DNA from: NORP259 sp041398705 | Lineage (GTDB): Bacteria; Planctomycetota; UBA1135; GCA-002686595 | DNA length: 64,000 nt | Assembly (NCBI GenBank): GCA_041398705.1 | Contig: JAWKUI010000008.1 | Span: 1-64,000, forward strand | Reading direction: 5' to 3' | Shown here: positions 1-8,547 of the stretch, in pieces | How positions within the stretch are numbered: the first letter of the stretch is position 1 | Layout of the letters: each line of letters begins with the position of its first letter | Translations under genes and position numbers: made by a program | The notes under the pieces: model-generated | Database searches by the model: none | What the model saw: only the letters and a program-made list of their open reading frames with translations | Told to the model about the DNA's origin: nothing

Positions 1-1424
1 GCTTTCGGCGCGCCGACGAAGAAACTCGGCGCTCCGTTCGCGGTGGACCCGAAGATCTCACCGTCGGGCCGCATCCCGAGTCCCCAGGTGTTGTTGGTGA
101 ACTGCGCGACGAATTCCGGCTCGCGCGCATCCGGCAACAGGCGCCAAAGCCCGCTGCCCCACGCCTTGCCGTCCGCGCCCGTGAAATTGGCATACCCGAC
201 CGAACCCCAGATCGCGTTGTCCGGCCCCAGGGTCAGGTTCGACGGCCCGGCGTGCGTGTCCCACGTGCCGAAGCCCGAAAGCACGGTGCGCACGCTGTCG
301 CACCGGTCATCGCCGTCCTCATCGAGCAACGCCAGCAAGTCCGGGGCCTGGGTGACCAACACCGCCCCCGGCACCACCAGCAGCGAAGTCGGCAGGTTCA
401 GGCCTTCGTAGAACACCTGCTTCTTGTCCGCGCGACCGTCGCCGTCTTCGTCGGTCAGGATGCTGATGCGATCCCCGCCCTTGCGCTCGGGCGCCACGCC
501 GTTGGGATAGTCCGGCGATTCGATCACCCACAGGCGTCCGCGCGCATCCCAATCCATCGCGATCGGGTTGACGACCATCGGCTCCGCGGCGAACAAAACC
601 GCCTCGAATCCCGCCGGCACCACCAACGCGCGACGCGCCTGCTCCGGGGTCGAGGGCTTTTGGTAGGGGGGCGGAGGCTGGTGCCCTTCGTAGTTGGGCA
701 CCCAACCATGGGCTTCGGTTTCGAACACAGGCGCATGCCACGCCTTGCGCGCCGCCGCCGCGTCTTCCCCCGCCGCCCAGTCCAGCGATCGGATCAGCAG
801 GTCCAGGAACGCCGGCTGGCGCCAGACCCGTTCATCGTGTCCCGATGCGGTGTAGAAGATGCGGCCTTGGCCGTAGTCCTTGACCCAGGACCAGGGCTCG
901 TCACCGCGCACCGTGAGCACTTCGCGGCCTTCGGCATGGTGGTCCTGGACGTACGTCTCATCCCACGCCCGAAAGTTCTCCCAACCCGCCATGATCGCGT
1001 GTTCGGGGCGCACGACCTCTTGTTGGAAAACCTCGGACTCGTGCGACCGGAAGCGGGCTCCGACGAATTCCAGCCAGTCCTGGGACTCCATGAAACAGCC
1101 GCTGGTGCAGTGCAGGGCCACGAAGCCTCCTCCGCCTTGCACAAACCCCTTCAGCGCCCCCATGAACCCCGGCGGAACCACCCGGTGCTGGGGCTGGTTC
1201 GCGTACATGCAGACGGCGTCGTAGTCGGCCAGGCGTTCGGCGGTGACGAACTCCAGGTCCTCCTCCCAATCGACGGCGAAACCGGCGCGCAGCAGCGGTC
1301 CGTAGACATCGTGCAGCCGTTCCGCCGGCCGGTGGTGCCCCCGGTCGCCGATGAACAGAACGTCAAGTCGTTGGCCCTCTTGGGGCAGGAGGGCAGCGGC
1401 GGCCAGTACGAAGGCGTGCATCAT
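1..1424 (-). CDS. ThuA-domain / PVC-type membrane-bound dehydrogenase, partial (3' end outside window)
   Basis: Reading the minus strand from an ATG at 1424 (a second ATG follows directly at 1421) gives an open frame that runs off the left edge of the window, so about 474 residues are visible. A short hydrophobic start (AFVLAAAALL) suggests export. Residues about 14-245 look like a ThuA trehalose-utilisation-type (glutamine-amidotransferase-like) domain, with VLFIGDRGHH, VCMYANQP, GFVALHCTSGCF and GQGRIFYTASGHDERVW. From about residue 270 a second domain begins (VPAGFEAVLFAAEP, MDWDARGRLWVIES, DEDGDGRADKKQVF), as in the PVC-type 'putative membrane-bound dehydrogenase' beta-propellers of Planctomycetes and Verrucomicrobia. 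Full-length relatives usually end in more propeller, HEAT-like and cytochrome c modules, which would lie outside this window. Assignment by motif reading; substrate unknown, with sugar or polysaccharide oxidation inferred from the family. Confidence 0.85.
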   Translation of the reverse strand, partial: MMHAFVLAAAALLPQEGQRLDVLFIGDRGHHRPAERLHDVYGPLLRAGFAVDWEEDLEFVTAERLADYDAVCMYANQPQHRVVPPGFMGALKGFVQGGGGFVALHCTSGCFMESQDWLEFVGARFRSHESEVFQQEVVRPEHAIMAGWENFRAWDETYVQDHHAEGREVLTVRGDEPWSWVKDYGQGRIFYTASGHDERVWRQPAFLDLLIRSLDWAAGEDAAAARKAWHAPVFETEAHGWVPNYEGHQPPPPYQKPSTPEQARRALVVPAGFEAVLFAAEPMVVNPIAMDWDARGRLWVIESPDYPNGVAPERKGGDRISILTDEDGDGRADKKQVFYEGLNLPTSLLVVPGAVLVTQAPDLLALLDEDGDDRCDSVRTVLSGFGTWDTHAGPSNLTLGPDNAIWGSVGYANFTGADGKAWGSGLWRLLPDAREPEFVAQFTNNTWGLGMRPDGEIFGSTANGAPSFFVGAPK

Positions 1425-1766
1425 GGGGGGAGCATAGCATCGTCTTGGGACACCGCGCAGGGCCGCGCCGCATGGGCTGCTGTTCCAGGCGGGTCCATTC
1501 CGGTGGCCCGCAGGTGATGCGGCGACCCGATTCCTGGGCTTCTGGGGCCGGGAGGACGGAACCCTTGGCGCCCTGCAGCCGTCCGACGCGAGCGCAGAAA
1601 AGTGCGGCCCCACAACCGGTTTCGGTCGGGATATACTGCGCAACCCGCCACCCACTTCCGCTTCACACCCCCTTCCCCGGGGGGCCCGGTGTGGGGGCAA
1701 CCCTCTGGAACTGCCACCCGGATCCGAACCCTTTCGCCGCAGTCCTTGCACTGCGCTGAATTGGGT
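1425..1766. other. divergent intergenic region with 9-bp inverted repeat
   Basis: Spacer between the ThuA gene (minus) and the SGNH-like gene (plus). The only clear structure is a perfect 9-bp inverted repeat, CACACCCCC at 1664-1672 and GTGTGGGGG at 1689-1697, with a CCCCGGGG core between the arms. I see no gene and no confident -35/-10 pair. Confidence 0.4.
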
Positions 1767-1772
1767 AGGAGG
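1767..1772 (+). promoter_or_regulatory. Shine-Dalgarno sequence that fixes a TTG start
   Basis: AGGAGG lies 8 bases upstream of TTG at 1781. No ATG in frame at a suitable distance explains the downstream protein, so this ribosome-binding site supports TTG as the real start. Confidence 0.7.
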
Positions 1773-1780
1773 AAAGCCTC

Positions 1781-3049
1781 TTGAACCTCTCCAAAGCTGA
1801 ATCCCTGTCCACTGAATCGCCGTCCGGTGCTCCCGGTAGCGGGTTTGCGCCGGTCAGCCGATTGTTGGCTGCCGGCCTGCTGCTTGTCGCCCCTGCCATG
1901 GCGGCCCAGCAACCCATCACGACGGAACTCCTGACGGCCCTCGCGCCGACACCCGTGCCTACCACGGCACCGCTTGTCGAAGCTCAGCCTGTGGTGCGCG
2001 TCTACGTGCTGTGGGGACAATCCCACATGTTCGGAATCGGCACCCACGTCTCCCAGTTCGGCAACCTTGCCCATACCCCATGGTGGGCCCAGATCACCCC
2101 CGGCCAACCCTGGCCGGTCATGCAGGGTTGCTACATCTTCGACAAGCTCAAGCGCGGTAGCAGCGCGTACGAGAGCTTCCGGACCACCGACCTCAGCGAC
2201 CTTACGCCGGGTGCGAGTGGCAGCCAGGACGGGGAATGCGCCACGATCGGTTCGAACTGCGATTCGCACTTCGGGGAAGCGCACCTATTGCGCCCGCTCA
2301 CCGTCGGGTATGCCGACACCTTCTGGGGGGAAATGGATCCCTTCGGCACGTACTGCCAAGCGGAGGACAGCTATCCCTGGCTGCCCTGCACCCAGGAAGT
2401 CGTCACCGATCCCTCGGTGGGGCCGGAGAACGCCTTTGCCGACACCCTGCATGAGCTGACCGGCGACACGATCGTCGTGATCAAGTTCTGCATCTCCGGG
2501 TCGTCCGTGGTCAACCTGGATCAGTTCAACGTACCGAGCTGGAACCCGACCTCGACCAATCCGGACTCGTACATGCCGACCATGCTGGATACGTACCTCG
2601 ACCAGGGCATCCAGCAGGCCATCAACCTCGGCAACACGCTGGGGCAAGAGGTCTACTTCTGCGGCATCGCTTCGCTGATCGGCACCTCGGACACCCGCAA
2701 CGCCGACCAGGCCATCATCCACCGTACTTCCTACGGAGTCTGCATGGACACCATCCGTGACTTCTGCGCGCTGCAGACGCACGGGCACACGTCCGAAGAG
2801 ATTCCCTACCTGCTGCTGCAGAGCCCGGCGCCCCCGGGCCTGAGCCTCGCGGGCAAGCGCAACTTCAAGGTCGTGCGCCTCGGACAGTACTCGCTTTCGA
2901 TCAGCAAGCCGAACGTGACGATGATCGACACCGAGCCGATCCTGCAGTTGCAGGGCATCCACTCGGATGCGGCGGGCTACTCCAACCTCGGCATCGAAAT
3001 GGCCTACTGGGCCTGGGGCCGGGGCGAAGCACCTACCGTGCGCCTCTGA
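1781..3049 (+). CDS. secreted SGNH / sialate O-acetylesterase-like protein
   Basis: A 422-residue protein starting at TTG behind an AGGAGG site. The N terminus has a long polar lead followed by a hydrophobic stretch and a plausible cleavage site (LLAAGLLLVAPAMA-AQQ), so export is likely. VYVLWGQSHMFG at about residues 70-80 matches the GQSNM-type nucleophile block of the SASA/DUF303 (sialate O-acetylesterase) branch of SGNH hydrolases. The C terminus carries GIHSDAAGYSNLG, resembling the catalytic D/H block of that fold. Many cysteines in the middle suggest disulfides. The role would be deacetylation of an acetylated polysaccharide in the periplasm or outside; the substrate is not deducible. 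It is convergent with the next gene, with a terminator between them. Confidence 0.65.
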   Translation: MNLSKAESLSTESPSGAPGSGFAPVSRLLAAGLLLVAPAMAAQQPITTELLTALAPTPVPTTAPLVEAQPVVRVYVLWGQSHMFGIGTHVSQFGNLAHTPWWAQITPGQPWPVMQGCYIFDKLKRGSSAYESFRTTDLSDLTPGASGSQDGECATIGSNCDSHFGEAHLLRPLTVGYADTFWGEMDPFGTYCQAEDSYPWLPCTQEVVTDPSVGPENAFADTLHELTGDTIVVIKFCISGSSVVNLDQFNVPSWNPTSTNPDSYMPTMLDTYLDQGIQQAINLGNTLGQEVYFCGIASLIGTSDTRNADQAIIHRTSYGVCMDTIRDFCALQTHGHTSEEIPYLLLQSPAPPGLSLAGKRNFKVVRLGQYSLSISKPNVTMIDTEPILQLQGIHSDAAGYSNLGIEMAYWAWGRGEAPTVRL

Positions 3050-3070
3050 GATCGGCTTCCCGGGTTTTCG

Positions 3071-3105
3071 AAGGCCTCCTGCCCTCCGGGGCGGGGGGCC
3101 TTTTT
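3071..3105 (+). terminator. rho-independent terminator
   Basis: A GC-rich stem-loop (AAGGCCTCC... pairing with ...GGGGGGCCTT, inner GCCC/GGGC around TCCG) is followed directly by a run of T at 3101-3105 in the plus direction. It ends transcription of the SGNH-like gene just before the convergent kinase gene. Confidence 0.8.
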
Positions 3106-3113
3106 GATGGGGC

Positions 3114-4106
3114 TCAGCTCCGACCGGCCTCTTCGAACCAATCCGCCCAAGGGAAACCCACAAACGGGTTTCCCTCGCGCACATTGCGGGCGGGCACGGC
3201 GTACCACGGCTGCTTGGGATCCACGCCCCAGCGCTGCCCGATGGACTTGAGTTCGTAGTCGCGGATGCGCAGGAAGTCGCCAGCGGGCGCAAAGTCCGCG
3301 GCGGCGAGGGGTCCTTCTTCGCGATATCCGCGGAAGAAAGGCAGGGCGAAGCGCCGCGCCGCACCTTCCAAATCCTCCTGCTCCATCAGGATCGCGTAGT
3401 AGACCGGAATCAGTAGGTCGAACAGGAAGTAGTGCTCGCAGCAATCATCGAAATCGATGCAATGCAGCGCGCCCGCGTCATACAGGAGATTGCCGCCGTG
3501 CAGGTCGCAGTGGCAAAGTCCGAAGGTGCGTGGGGTTATCTCGACGGCAGCGATCCGGGCCTGGAGCGCAAGCATAGAGTCGCGATCGGCGGGGAACCGT
3601 TCGAGGTAGTTGTCGTCGAGCGCGTAGTGCCCTGGCGCGTCGAAGCGGTGCCGGGGGAAATGTAGGCCGCGCTGGGTGGCTTCCATGGCCAGGCGCTGCA
3701 GCCGGCCAATCTGGCGCCCCCATTCGGTGAACGCCGGGGCTTGCCAGGCTTCCTTGACCTGGACCATGGGCTCGCCGGCGACCCATTCAAACACACACGC
3801 ATACCAGGTGAACCCGGCAATCTCGAGGGTTTCGATGCGGCGGCCTTGCCGCGAAGGGACCACGCGGGGCACGCGCACGCCTGCGCTACCCACGTACTCC
3901 ATGAAGGCCAATTCCGATTCCAGGGCGGCGGGATCGCGGTGGCCTGGGTGCGTGATGCGCAAGGCCAGGTCCTGCGTCCCGTGGCGGGCGCGGTACACGA
4001 AACTCTCGCCTTCGCGGAAGTACACCGGGGCGCCGTGCAGACCCCAGGCCCGCTGGGCCTGCAACAGGTGCTCGGCCTTCAACTCGTCTTTCCAATCGAC
4101 GTCCAC
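3114..4106 (-). CDS. APH/choline-kinase-family phosphotransferase (SrkA/YihE-like)
   Basis: A 330-residue protein of the aminoglycoside-phosphotransferase/protein-kinase-like fold. The nucleotide-binding lobe is at the N terminus (ESFVYRARHGTQDLALRITH). The catalytic loop is HCDLHGGNLLYD at about residue 199, and the metal-binding IDFDDCCEHYFLFD follows at about 217. Length and layout fit SrkA-type stress kinases and generic APH enzymes; the substrate cannot be assigned, and antibiotic resistance should not be assumed. The gene lies downstream of rtcA on the same strand but is separated from it by a strong hairpin (4158-4192), so co-transcription is uncertain. Confidence 0.8.
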   Translation of the reverse strand: MDVDWKDELKAEHLLQAQRAWGLHGAPVYFREGESFVYRARHGTQDLALRITHPGHRDPAALESELAFMEYVGSAGVRVPRVVPSRQGRRIETLEIAGFTWYACVFEWVAGEPMVQVKEAWQAPAFTEWGRQIGRLQRLAMEATQRGLHFPRHRFDAPGHYALDDNYLERFPADRDSMLALQARIAAVEITPRTFGLCHCDLHGGNLLYDAGALHCIDFDDCCEHYFLFDLLIPVYYAILMEQEDLEGAARRFALPFFRGYREEGPLAAADFAPAGDFLRIRDYELKSIGQRWGVDPKQPWYAVPARNVREGNPFVGFPWADWFEEAGRS

Positions 4107-4157
4107 GGACGCAGTCTACTGCGCTCCTGCGGCAATCCCCAGGATGGCATCCGGCGC

Positions 4158-4192
4158 GCACCCGGGATTTACGCAAGGCAAATCCCGGGTGC
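4158..4192 (-). terminator. perfect 13-bp inverted repeat downstream of rtcA
   Basis: GCACCCGGGATTT (4158-4170) and AAATCCCGGGTGC (4180-4192) are exact reverse complements around the loop ACGCAAGGC. It sits in the 100-bp gap after the rtcA stop. There is no long U tract, so it may be a terminator, an mRNA 3'-end stabiliser or a REP-like element. Confidence 0.55.
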
Positions 4193-4208
4193 CGCCAAAT
4201 CGGTCGGC

Positions 4209-5248
4209 TCAAGCCGGAAACAGGGGATTCACCTCAACGAGCACGCCCTCGCGGCCGCGTTCATGGATGGTGACCGTGCCCGGCGCAAACTGTTCGATGA
4301 CCTCCGCGTTGCTCGTCCCGTGATCGTCGACGTGGTAGGCGCGGAACCGGCCGCCCGCGAGGAACGCCATCGGCAACATCAATTGATCCGCCAATTGGGT
4401 GCCCACGGGTGCACTGCCGCGCAGGTAGGAGCGTGTTTTGTTCACGAGCTGTTTGGCAAGGCCAATGCCACCGACGCCCGGCGCACCGAATTGCGTCAGC
4501 ACGTGGGTGATGTGCTCGAACTCCAGCCGCACATCCAGGATGTTGCCAGGCCCGGCCGAGCTGGAGACATCCTCTTCGATGAATCGGTTATTCGGCCAGT
4601 GAAGGCCTTCGGCAAGGGTCTGGATCTCGCGTTGCAGGATCTCTGCTGGCAAGTGGGCCAGGCCCAGATGGGACCGGTGGCGTCCTTCGCGGCCGCGTTC
4701 GAGCAATTCGAGCGGGTGCGGCCGGCTGGGGGAGATGCGCGCACGGATGCGCCCACCCCCGGCGGGAAAGAAGCCCGGACGCTCGAGGTCCACCTGCACG
4801 TCTGCGCCCATGCGACGCAGGATCGGCAGGAAGCATGCATCGAGGAAGCCGAAGGGCGGGGCCATCGGGTTGTGGGTACCGCCGCTGATCTCGAACTCGA
4901 AGGCTCCGGAGCTGCGCAGCAAGCACGGGAGGACCGACTGCAGCACGAGGGTGGTGCTCCCGGCGGAACCGACGGCTATCTCATAGGAGCCGGGGATCAG
5001 GGGCCGGGCTGGAACAGGAGCTCGGTGCTGCCGAGCTCGGCGCCTTGCACCCCCGCGCCCGAAACGGCGGCGGCCAGGCGCACGCACGCGAGGTGTTGGC
5101 GCAAGAGCCCCGGGCGCTTGCGGCGCGCACGGATGTTGCGGATCTGGAAGGGGCGCCCGAGCCCGATCGAGAGGGCCAGCGACGAGCGCAGGATCTGGCC
5201 GCCGCCTTCGCCGCGGCTGCCGTCGATCTCGAGGAATTCGGAACGCAT
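4209..5248 (-). CDS. rtcA: RNA 3'-terminal phosphate cyclase RtcA, interrupted by one frameshift
   Basis: Converts RNA 3'-phosphate ends to 2',3'-cyclic phosphate using ATP. The N-terminal part is read from ATG 5248 (FLEIDGSRGEGGGQILRSSL, RPGLLRQHL, GAELGSTELLFQPGP) and stops at TGA 4997. The remainder continues in the next frame (SYEIAVGSAGSTTLVLQ, ISGGTHNPMAPPFGFL, RPGFFPAGGGRI), ending with FRAYHVDDHG and LVEVNPLFPA at 4209. The two halves join without missing family sequence if one C is added to the CCCC run at about 4998-5001. This is therefore either a sequencing or assembly deletion, a recent mutation, or -1 slippage. Together the pieces make a full-length RtcA of about 345 residues. 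It is 63 bp downstream of rtcB on the same strand, as in the classical rtcBA operon. Confidence 0.88.
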
Positions 5249-5311
5249 AGGAATGGGGGTACGAACGGGGTGCGTGGGGGGCCCCGGGGCGCGCGGCCCC
5301 AGGGCGTTTTC

Positions 5312-6526
5312 TCAACCCTTCACGCAGACAACCTGGCGCAGGGTGTGCAGGATCTCGACGAGATCGCTTTGGGCGGCCATCACCGCTTCGATGTCCTTGT
5401 AGGCCGCGGGGCTTTCATCGAGTACATCCGGGTCCTTGCGGCATTCCACGTGGGCGGTGGCTTGCGCGTGGTCTTCCATCGAAATCAGCTTCTTGGCCGC
5501 CGTGCGCGACAGGACGCGCCCGGCACCGTGGCTGCACGAGTGAAAGCTGTCCGGGTTGCCCTTGCCGCGTACGATGAAGCTCTTGGCGCCCATCGAACCG
5601 GGAATGATCCCCAAGTCGCCTTCGCCCGCCCGCACGGCGCCCTTGCGGGTCACCCAGCAGGTCTCGCCGAAGTGCTGCTCCCGGATCACGTAGTTGTGGT
5701 GACAGTTGACCGCCACCCGGTCGGTCGTGAACTGGGGCATCTTAGGCATACGCCGCACGTTTTCGATCACCGTCTCCATCATCACCTGACGGTTGATGCG
5801 GGCGAATTCCTGGGACCAGAGCACACCTTCGACGTAGTCCTGGAACACCTCGGTGCCTTCGGTCAACCAGGCCAGGTCGCGGTTCGGCAGGCTGACGCCA
5901 TCCCGTTCCGCCTCCTTGCGGGCCTTGTCGATGAAGATCGAGGCGATCTGGTTGCCCACCCCGCGCGAACCGGAGTGCAGCATGAACCAGACGCGCTCTT
6001 CCTCATCGAGGCAGACTTCGATGAAGTGGTTGCCGCTCCCGAGGGTCCCCAGGTGCCCGATGTTGTTGGTGTTCTTGATGCGCGGGTACTTCTCGCATAG
6101 CAGGTCGAAGCCCTTCGAAAGGTGCTCCTTCCACAGGTTGGCCACCCGCTTCGGCACGTCCTGCCAGGAGCCCTTGTCGCGTCCGCGGGTGGTGCGCCCG
6201 TGGGGCACCGAACGCTCGATGGTCCCGCGCATGGGGCGCAGGTCGTCGGGCAGTTGCGAGGCGACGAGGCTGGTGCGCACCGCGATCATACCGCAGCCCA
6301 GGTCCACACCGACGGCGGCGGGGATGATGGCGCCTTTGGTGGGGATCACCGATCCGATCGTGGCGCCCAGGCCCCAGTGCACGTCGGGCATGACCGCGAT
6401 GTGGCTGTGCACGATGGGCAGTCGGGCGCTGAGCCTGAGCTGCTTGAGGGCAGACTCTTCGATGCCCACACCGCGGGTCCAGGCTTTGATCGGCACGTGG
6501 CCGCCTTGGATGAGTTCGTAGCTCAT
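5312..6526 (-). CDS. rtcB: RNA-splicing ligase RtcB
   Basis: A 404-residue, GTP- and Mn2+-dependent RNA ligase that joins 2',3'-cyclic phosphate or 3'-phosphate ends to 5'-OH ends. All family blocks are present: MPDVHWGLGATIGSVIPT, VGVDLGCGM (metal-binding Asp and Cys), GTLGSGNHFIEVC, MLHSGSRGVGNQIA, VNCHHNYVI and the guanylylated-histidine block SFHSCSHGAGRVLSR. The start is set at ATG 6526 because the conserved MSYELIQGG begins there and a GAGGAAA Shine-Dalgarno lies just upstream; the frame is open further upstream but that part is not family-like. It is the first gene of a likely rtcBA operon, preceded by a sigma-54-type promoter and divergent from rtcR. Confidence 0.97.
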   Translation of the reverse strand: MSYELIQGGHVPIKAWTRGVGIEESALKQLRLSARLPIVHSHIAVMPDVHWGLGATIGSVIPTKGAIIPAAVGVDLGCGMIAVRTSLVASQLPDDLRPMRGTIERSVPHGRTTRGRDKGSWQDVPKRVANLWKEHLSKGFDLLCEKYPRIKNTNNIGHLGTLGSGNHFIEVCLDEEERVWFMLHSGSRGVGNQIASIFIDKARKEAERDGVSLPNRDLAWLTEGTEVFQDYVEGVLWSQEFARINRQVMMETVIENVRRMPKMPQFTTDRVAVNCHHNYVIREQHFGETCWVTRKGAVRAGEGDLGIIPGSMGAKSFIVRGKGNPDSFHSCSHGAGRVLSRTAAKKLISMEDHAQATAHVECRKDPDVLDESPAAYKDIEAVMAAQSDLVEILHTLRQVVCVKG

Positions 6527-6710
6527 GGAGATTTCCTCATTGTGTTGCCCGGCGCGGGCAGTGCCCAACCGGACGGGTGTGCTTCGGTGCGGCGGGCCCC
6601 CGGGGGACCGGGGCGACCCGGCCATGCGGCGTCAGTTGCCGCCGCCGCCAGGTCGCCCGTCCGCGTGCGCACCGGCGGAGTTCGGAACGTCACCGGAGCA
6701 CGGGGATAGA

Positions 6711-6728
6711 GAACAAGGAGCGTGCCAA
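6711..6728 (-). promoter_or_regulatory. sigma-54 (RpoN) promoter of rtcBA
   Basis: The minus strand reads TTGGCACGCTCCTTGTTC. It matches the -24/-12 consensus TGGCAC-N5-TTGCW in every key base except TTGT for TTGC; the GG and G/C elements have the canonical 10-base spacing. It lies about 185 bases upstream of rtcB. A sigma-54 promoter is expected here because RtcR is a GAFTGA-type sigma-54 activator encoded next door. Confidence 0.75.
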
Positions 6729-6835
6729 GGGGGTATGGATCGAGCGGGCTTTATGTAAGGCTTTTTCCGGTATTGGTTTACGGTGGTCGCGTGGCAGGTG
6801 GTGCACCGGCGCCCCAGGAGCTGGGCCCCTCAAAT

Positions 6836-6872
6836 GCGATACAGGGGTATCGCAAACGATATATTGATATCG
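6836..6872. promoter_or_regulatory. two tandem palindromes directly upstream of rtcR
   Basis: GCGATAC-AGGG-GTATCGC (6836-6853) and CGATAT-ATTG-ATATCG (6857-6872) are inverted repeats sharing a CGATA core. Their centres are 20 bp apart, about two helical turns, and the second abuts the rtcR ATG at 6873. The block is AT-rich against its surroundings and could be an operator or promoter for rtcR or the activator-binding site for rtcBA. There is no Shine-Dalgarno between the block and the ATG. Confidence 0.5.
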
Positions 6873-8492
6873 ATGAAGTCCCTCGTCGTGATCGGTCACC
6901 TCGGTACCAACCTAGACGGACCCAAGACCCCCGCCCGCTGGGAACGCTGGCGTCCGACGGTCGGTTTGTTCCAGCAGCCGGACCTCGAGATCGCGCGCCT
7001 GGTGCTGCTGTACGGTTCGGCGTACGCCGACTTGGCCGAACTCGTGGCCAAGGACGTGCGCTCCGTGTCGCCGGACACCGAAGTCGAACTGGTGTCCCTG
7101 CGGACGAAGAACCCCTGGGACTTCGCCGAGGTCTACGGCGACCTCTATGACTTCGTGCGGCGCTATCCCTTCGATCCGGAGAAGGAGGACTACCTGGCGC
7201 ACATGACCACCGGCACCCACGTGTGGCAGATTTGTCTGTTCCTGCTGGTGGAGTCGGGGCGGATTCCCGGGCGCCTGATCCAGGCCTCGCCGTCGCCTGG
7301 GCGGGGGCGCAGCCGCGGGCACGTGGGGCCGGGCAGCGCTTCGATCATCGACCTCGACCTGGCGCGGTACGACTCGCTCGCCGCGCGTTTCGAGGGGGAG
7401 CGGCGCGAGGGGGTGGACTACCTCAAGCAGGGCATTTCCACGCGCAACCCGGCCTTCAACGCGCTGATGGAGGGCATGGAACACGTTGCACTGCACAGCA
7501 CGGACCCGATCCTGCTGTCCGGTCCCACGGGGGTGGGCAAGACGGCTTTGGCCCAGCGCATTGCCTCCCTCAAACGTCGTTCGGGGCAGGTTTCGGGCGA
7601 ATTCGTCGAGGTCAACTGCGCCACCTTGCGCGGCGACGGCGCGATGAGTGCGCTGTTTGGCCACGTGAAGGGCGCGTTCACCGGCGCGGCCCAGGCCCGG
7701 CCCGGATTGCTCAAGGCGGCGGATGGGGGCGTTCTGTTCCTCGACGAAATCGGCGAGCTGGGACTCGACGAACAGGCGATGTTGCTGCGCGCCCTGGAGG
7801 AGGGGGTCTACCTGCCCCTCGGTAGCGATCATCCGGTGGCCGTATCCCTGCAGCTACTCGCCGGAACGAACCGCGACCTGCCGGCGGCGGTGCGCGCGGG
7901 CACCTTCCGCGAAGATCTGCTGGCGCGCATCGATCTCTGGTCGTTCCGGCTGCCCGGCCTGCGGGAGCGGGCCGAGGACATCGAGCCGAACCTCGATTTC
8001 GAACTCGAGCGCCTATCCAAGGAGTGGCAGAAACAAGTGGCCATCAACCGCGAAGCGCGCGATCGGTTCCTGGCTTTCGCTGTCGAACCTTCGAGCGCAT
8101 GGCGCGGCAACTTCCGCGACTTCGGCGGGGCGCTGCGCCGCATGGCGACGATGGCGGGGGCACGGCGCATCTCCTTGGATCTGGTTGAGGAAGAGATCGG
8201 CCGGTTGCGGCAGCGCTGGGGAGCCCTGGAGGGACAGGGGCCTGAGGTCGAATCGCCATCCCGCACGGCGCTCCCAGACACCGACCTCGATGACTTCGAT
8301 CGGGTGCAGCTCGATCACGTTCTTGGGGTATTGGGGCGGCACACTTCGGTGGCCGCAGCCGGTCGGGAGCTGTTTGCGGTCTCCCGGGCCCACCGCAGCA
8401 GCCAGAACGACGGGGATCGATTGCGCAAGTTCCTGGGGCGCTTCGGCCTTTCCGCCACCGATTTCCTGGGGTTGGCGGACCGGGGGGCATGA
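6873..8492 (+). CDS. rtcR: RtcR, CARF-domain sigma-54-dependent activator of rtcBA
   Basis: A 539-residue transcription activator. Residues 1-185 form the RtcR-type CARF sensor domain (MKSLVVIGHLGTNLD, MTTGTHVWQICLFLL). The AAA+ core has Walker A GPTGVGKT at 217-224, the sigma-54-contacting GAFTGA at 267-272, and Walker B VLFLDEIGEL at about 287-296. Residues about 470-539 should form the DNA-binding tail. The ligand of RtcR is thought to be an RNA-end-derived molecule bound by the CARF domain (family knowledge). The start is ATG 6873, where the conserved N terminus begins; the open frame continues upstream to 6783 without family similarity. Divergent from rtcB, the classical arrangement. Confidence 0.93.
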   Translation: MKSLVVIGHLGTNLDGPKTPARWERWRPTVGLFQQPDLEIARLVLLYGSAYADLAELVAKDVRSVSPDTEVELVSLRTKNPWDFAEVYGDLYDFVRRYPFDPEKEDYLAHMTTGTHVWQICLFLLVESGRIPGRLIQASPSPGRGRSRGHVGPGSASIIDLDLARYDSLAARFEGERREGVDYLKQGISTRNPAFNALMEGMEHVALHSTDPILLSGPTGVGKTALAQRIASLKRRSGQVSGEFVEVNCATLRGDGAMSALFGHVKGAFTGAAQARPGLLKAADGGVLFLDEIGELGLDEQAMLLRALEEGVYLPLGSDHPVAVSLQLLAGTNRDLPAAVRAGTFREDLLARIDLWSFRLPGLRERAEDIEPNLDFELERLSKEWQKQVAINREARDRFLAFAVEPSSAWRGNFRDFGGALRRMATMAGARRISLDLVEEEIGRLRQRWGALEGQGPEVESPSRTALPDTDLDDFDRVQLDHVLGVLGRHTSVAAAGRELFAVSRAHRSSQNDGDRLRKFLGRFGLSATDFLGLADRGA

Positions 8493-8547
8493 TCGGAACC
8501 CCCGGGATCCGCCCATCCGCCTAGAATTCCAGGATTCCTGTAACGGA

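Noticed and set aside
252..1517. 421-residue plus-strand frame at the left edge
   Set aside because: Antisense of the ThuA/dehydrogenase gene, which has strong family motifs.
6873..7370. CARF domain as a sign of a CRISPR-Cas type III locus
   Set aside because: The CARF part is the normal sensor of RtcR, joined to a sigma-54 AAA+ domain; no cas genes or repeat arrays are in the window.
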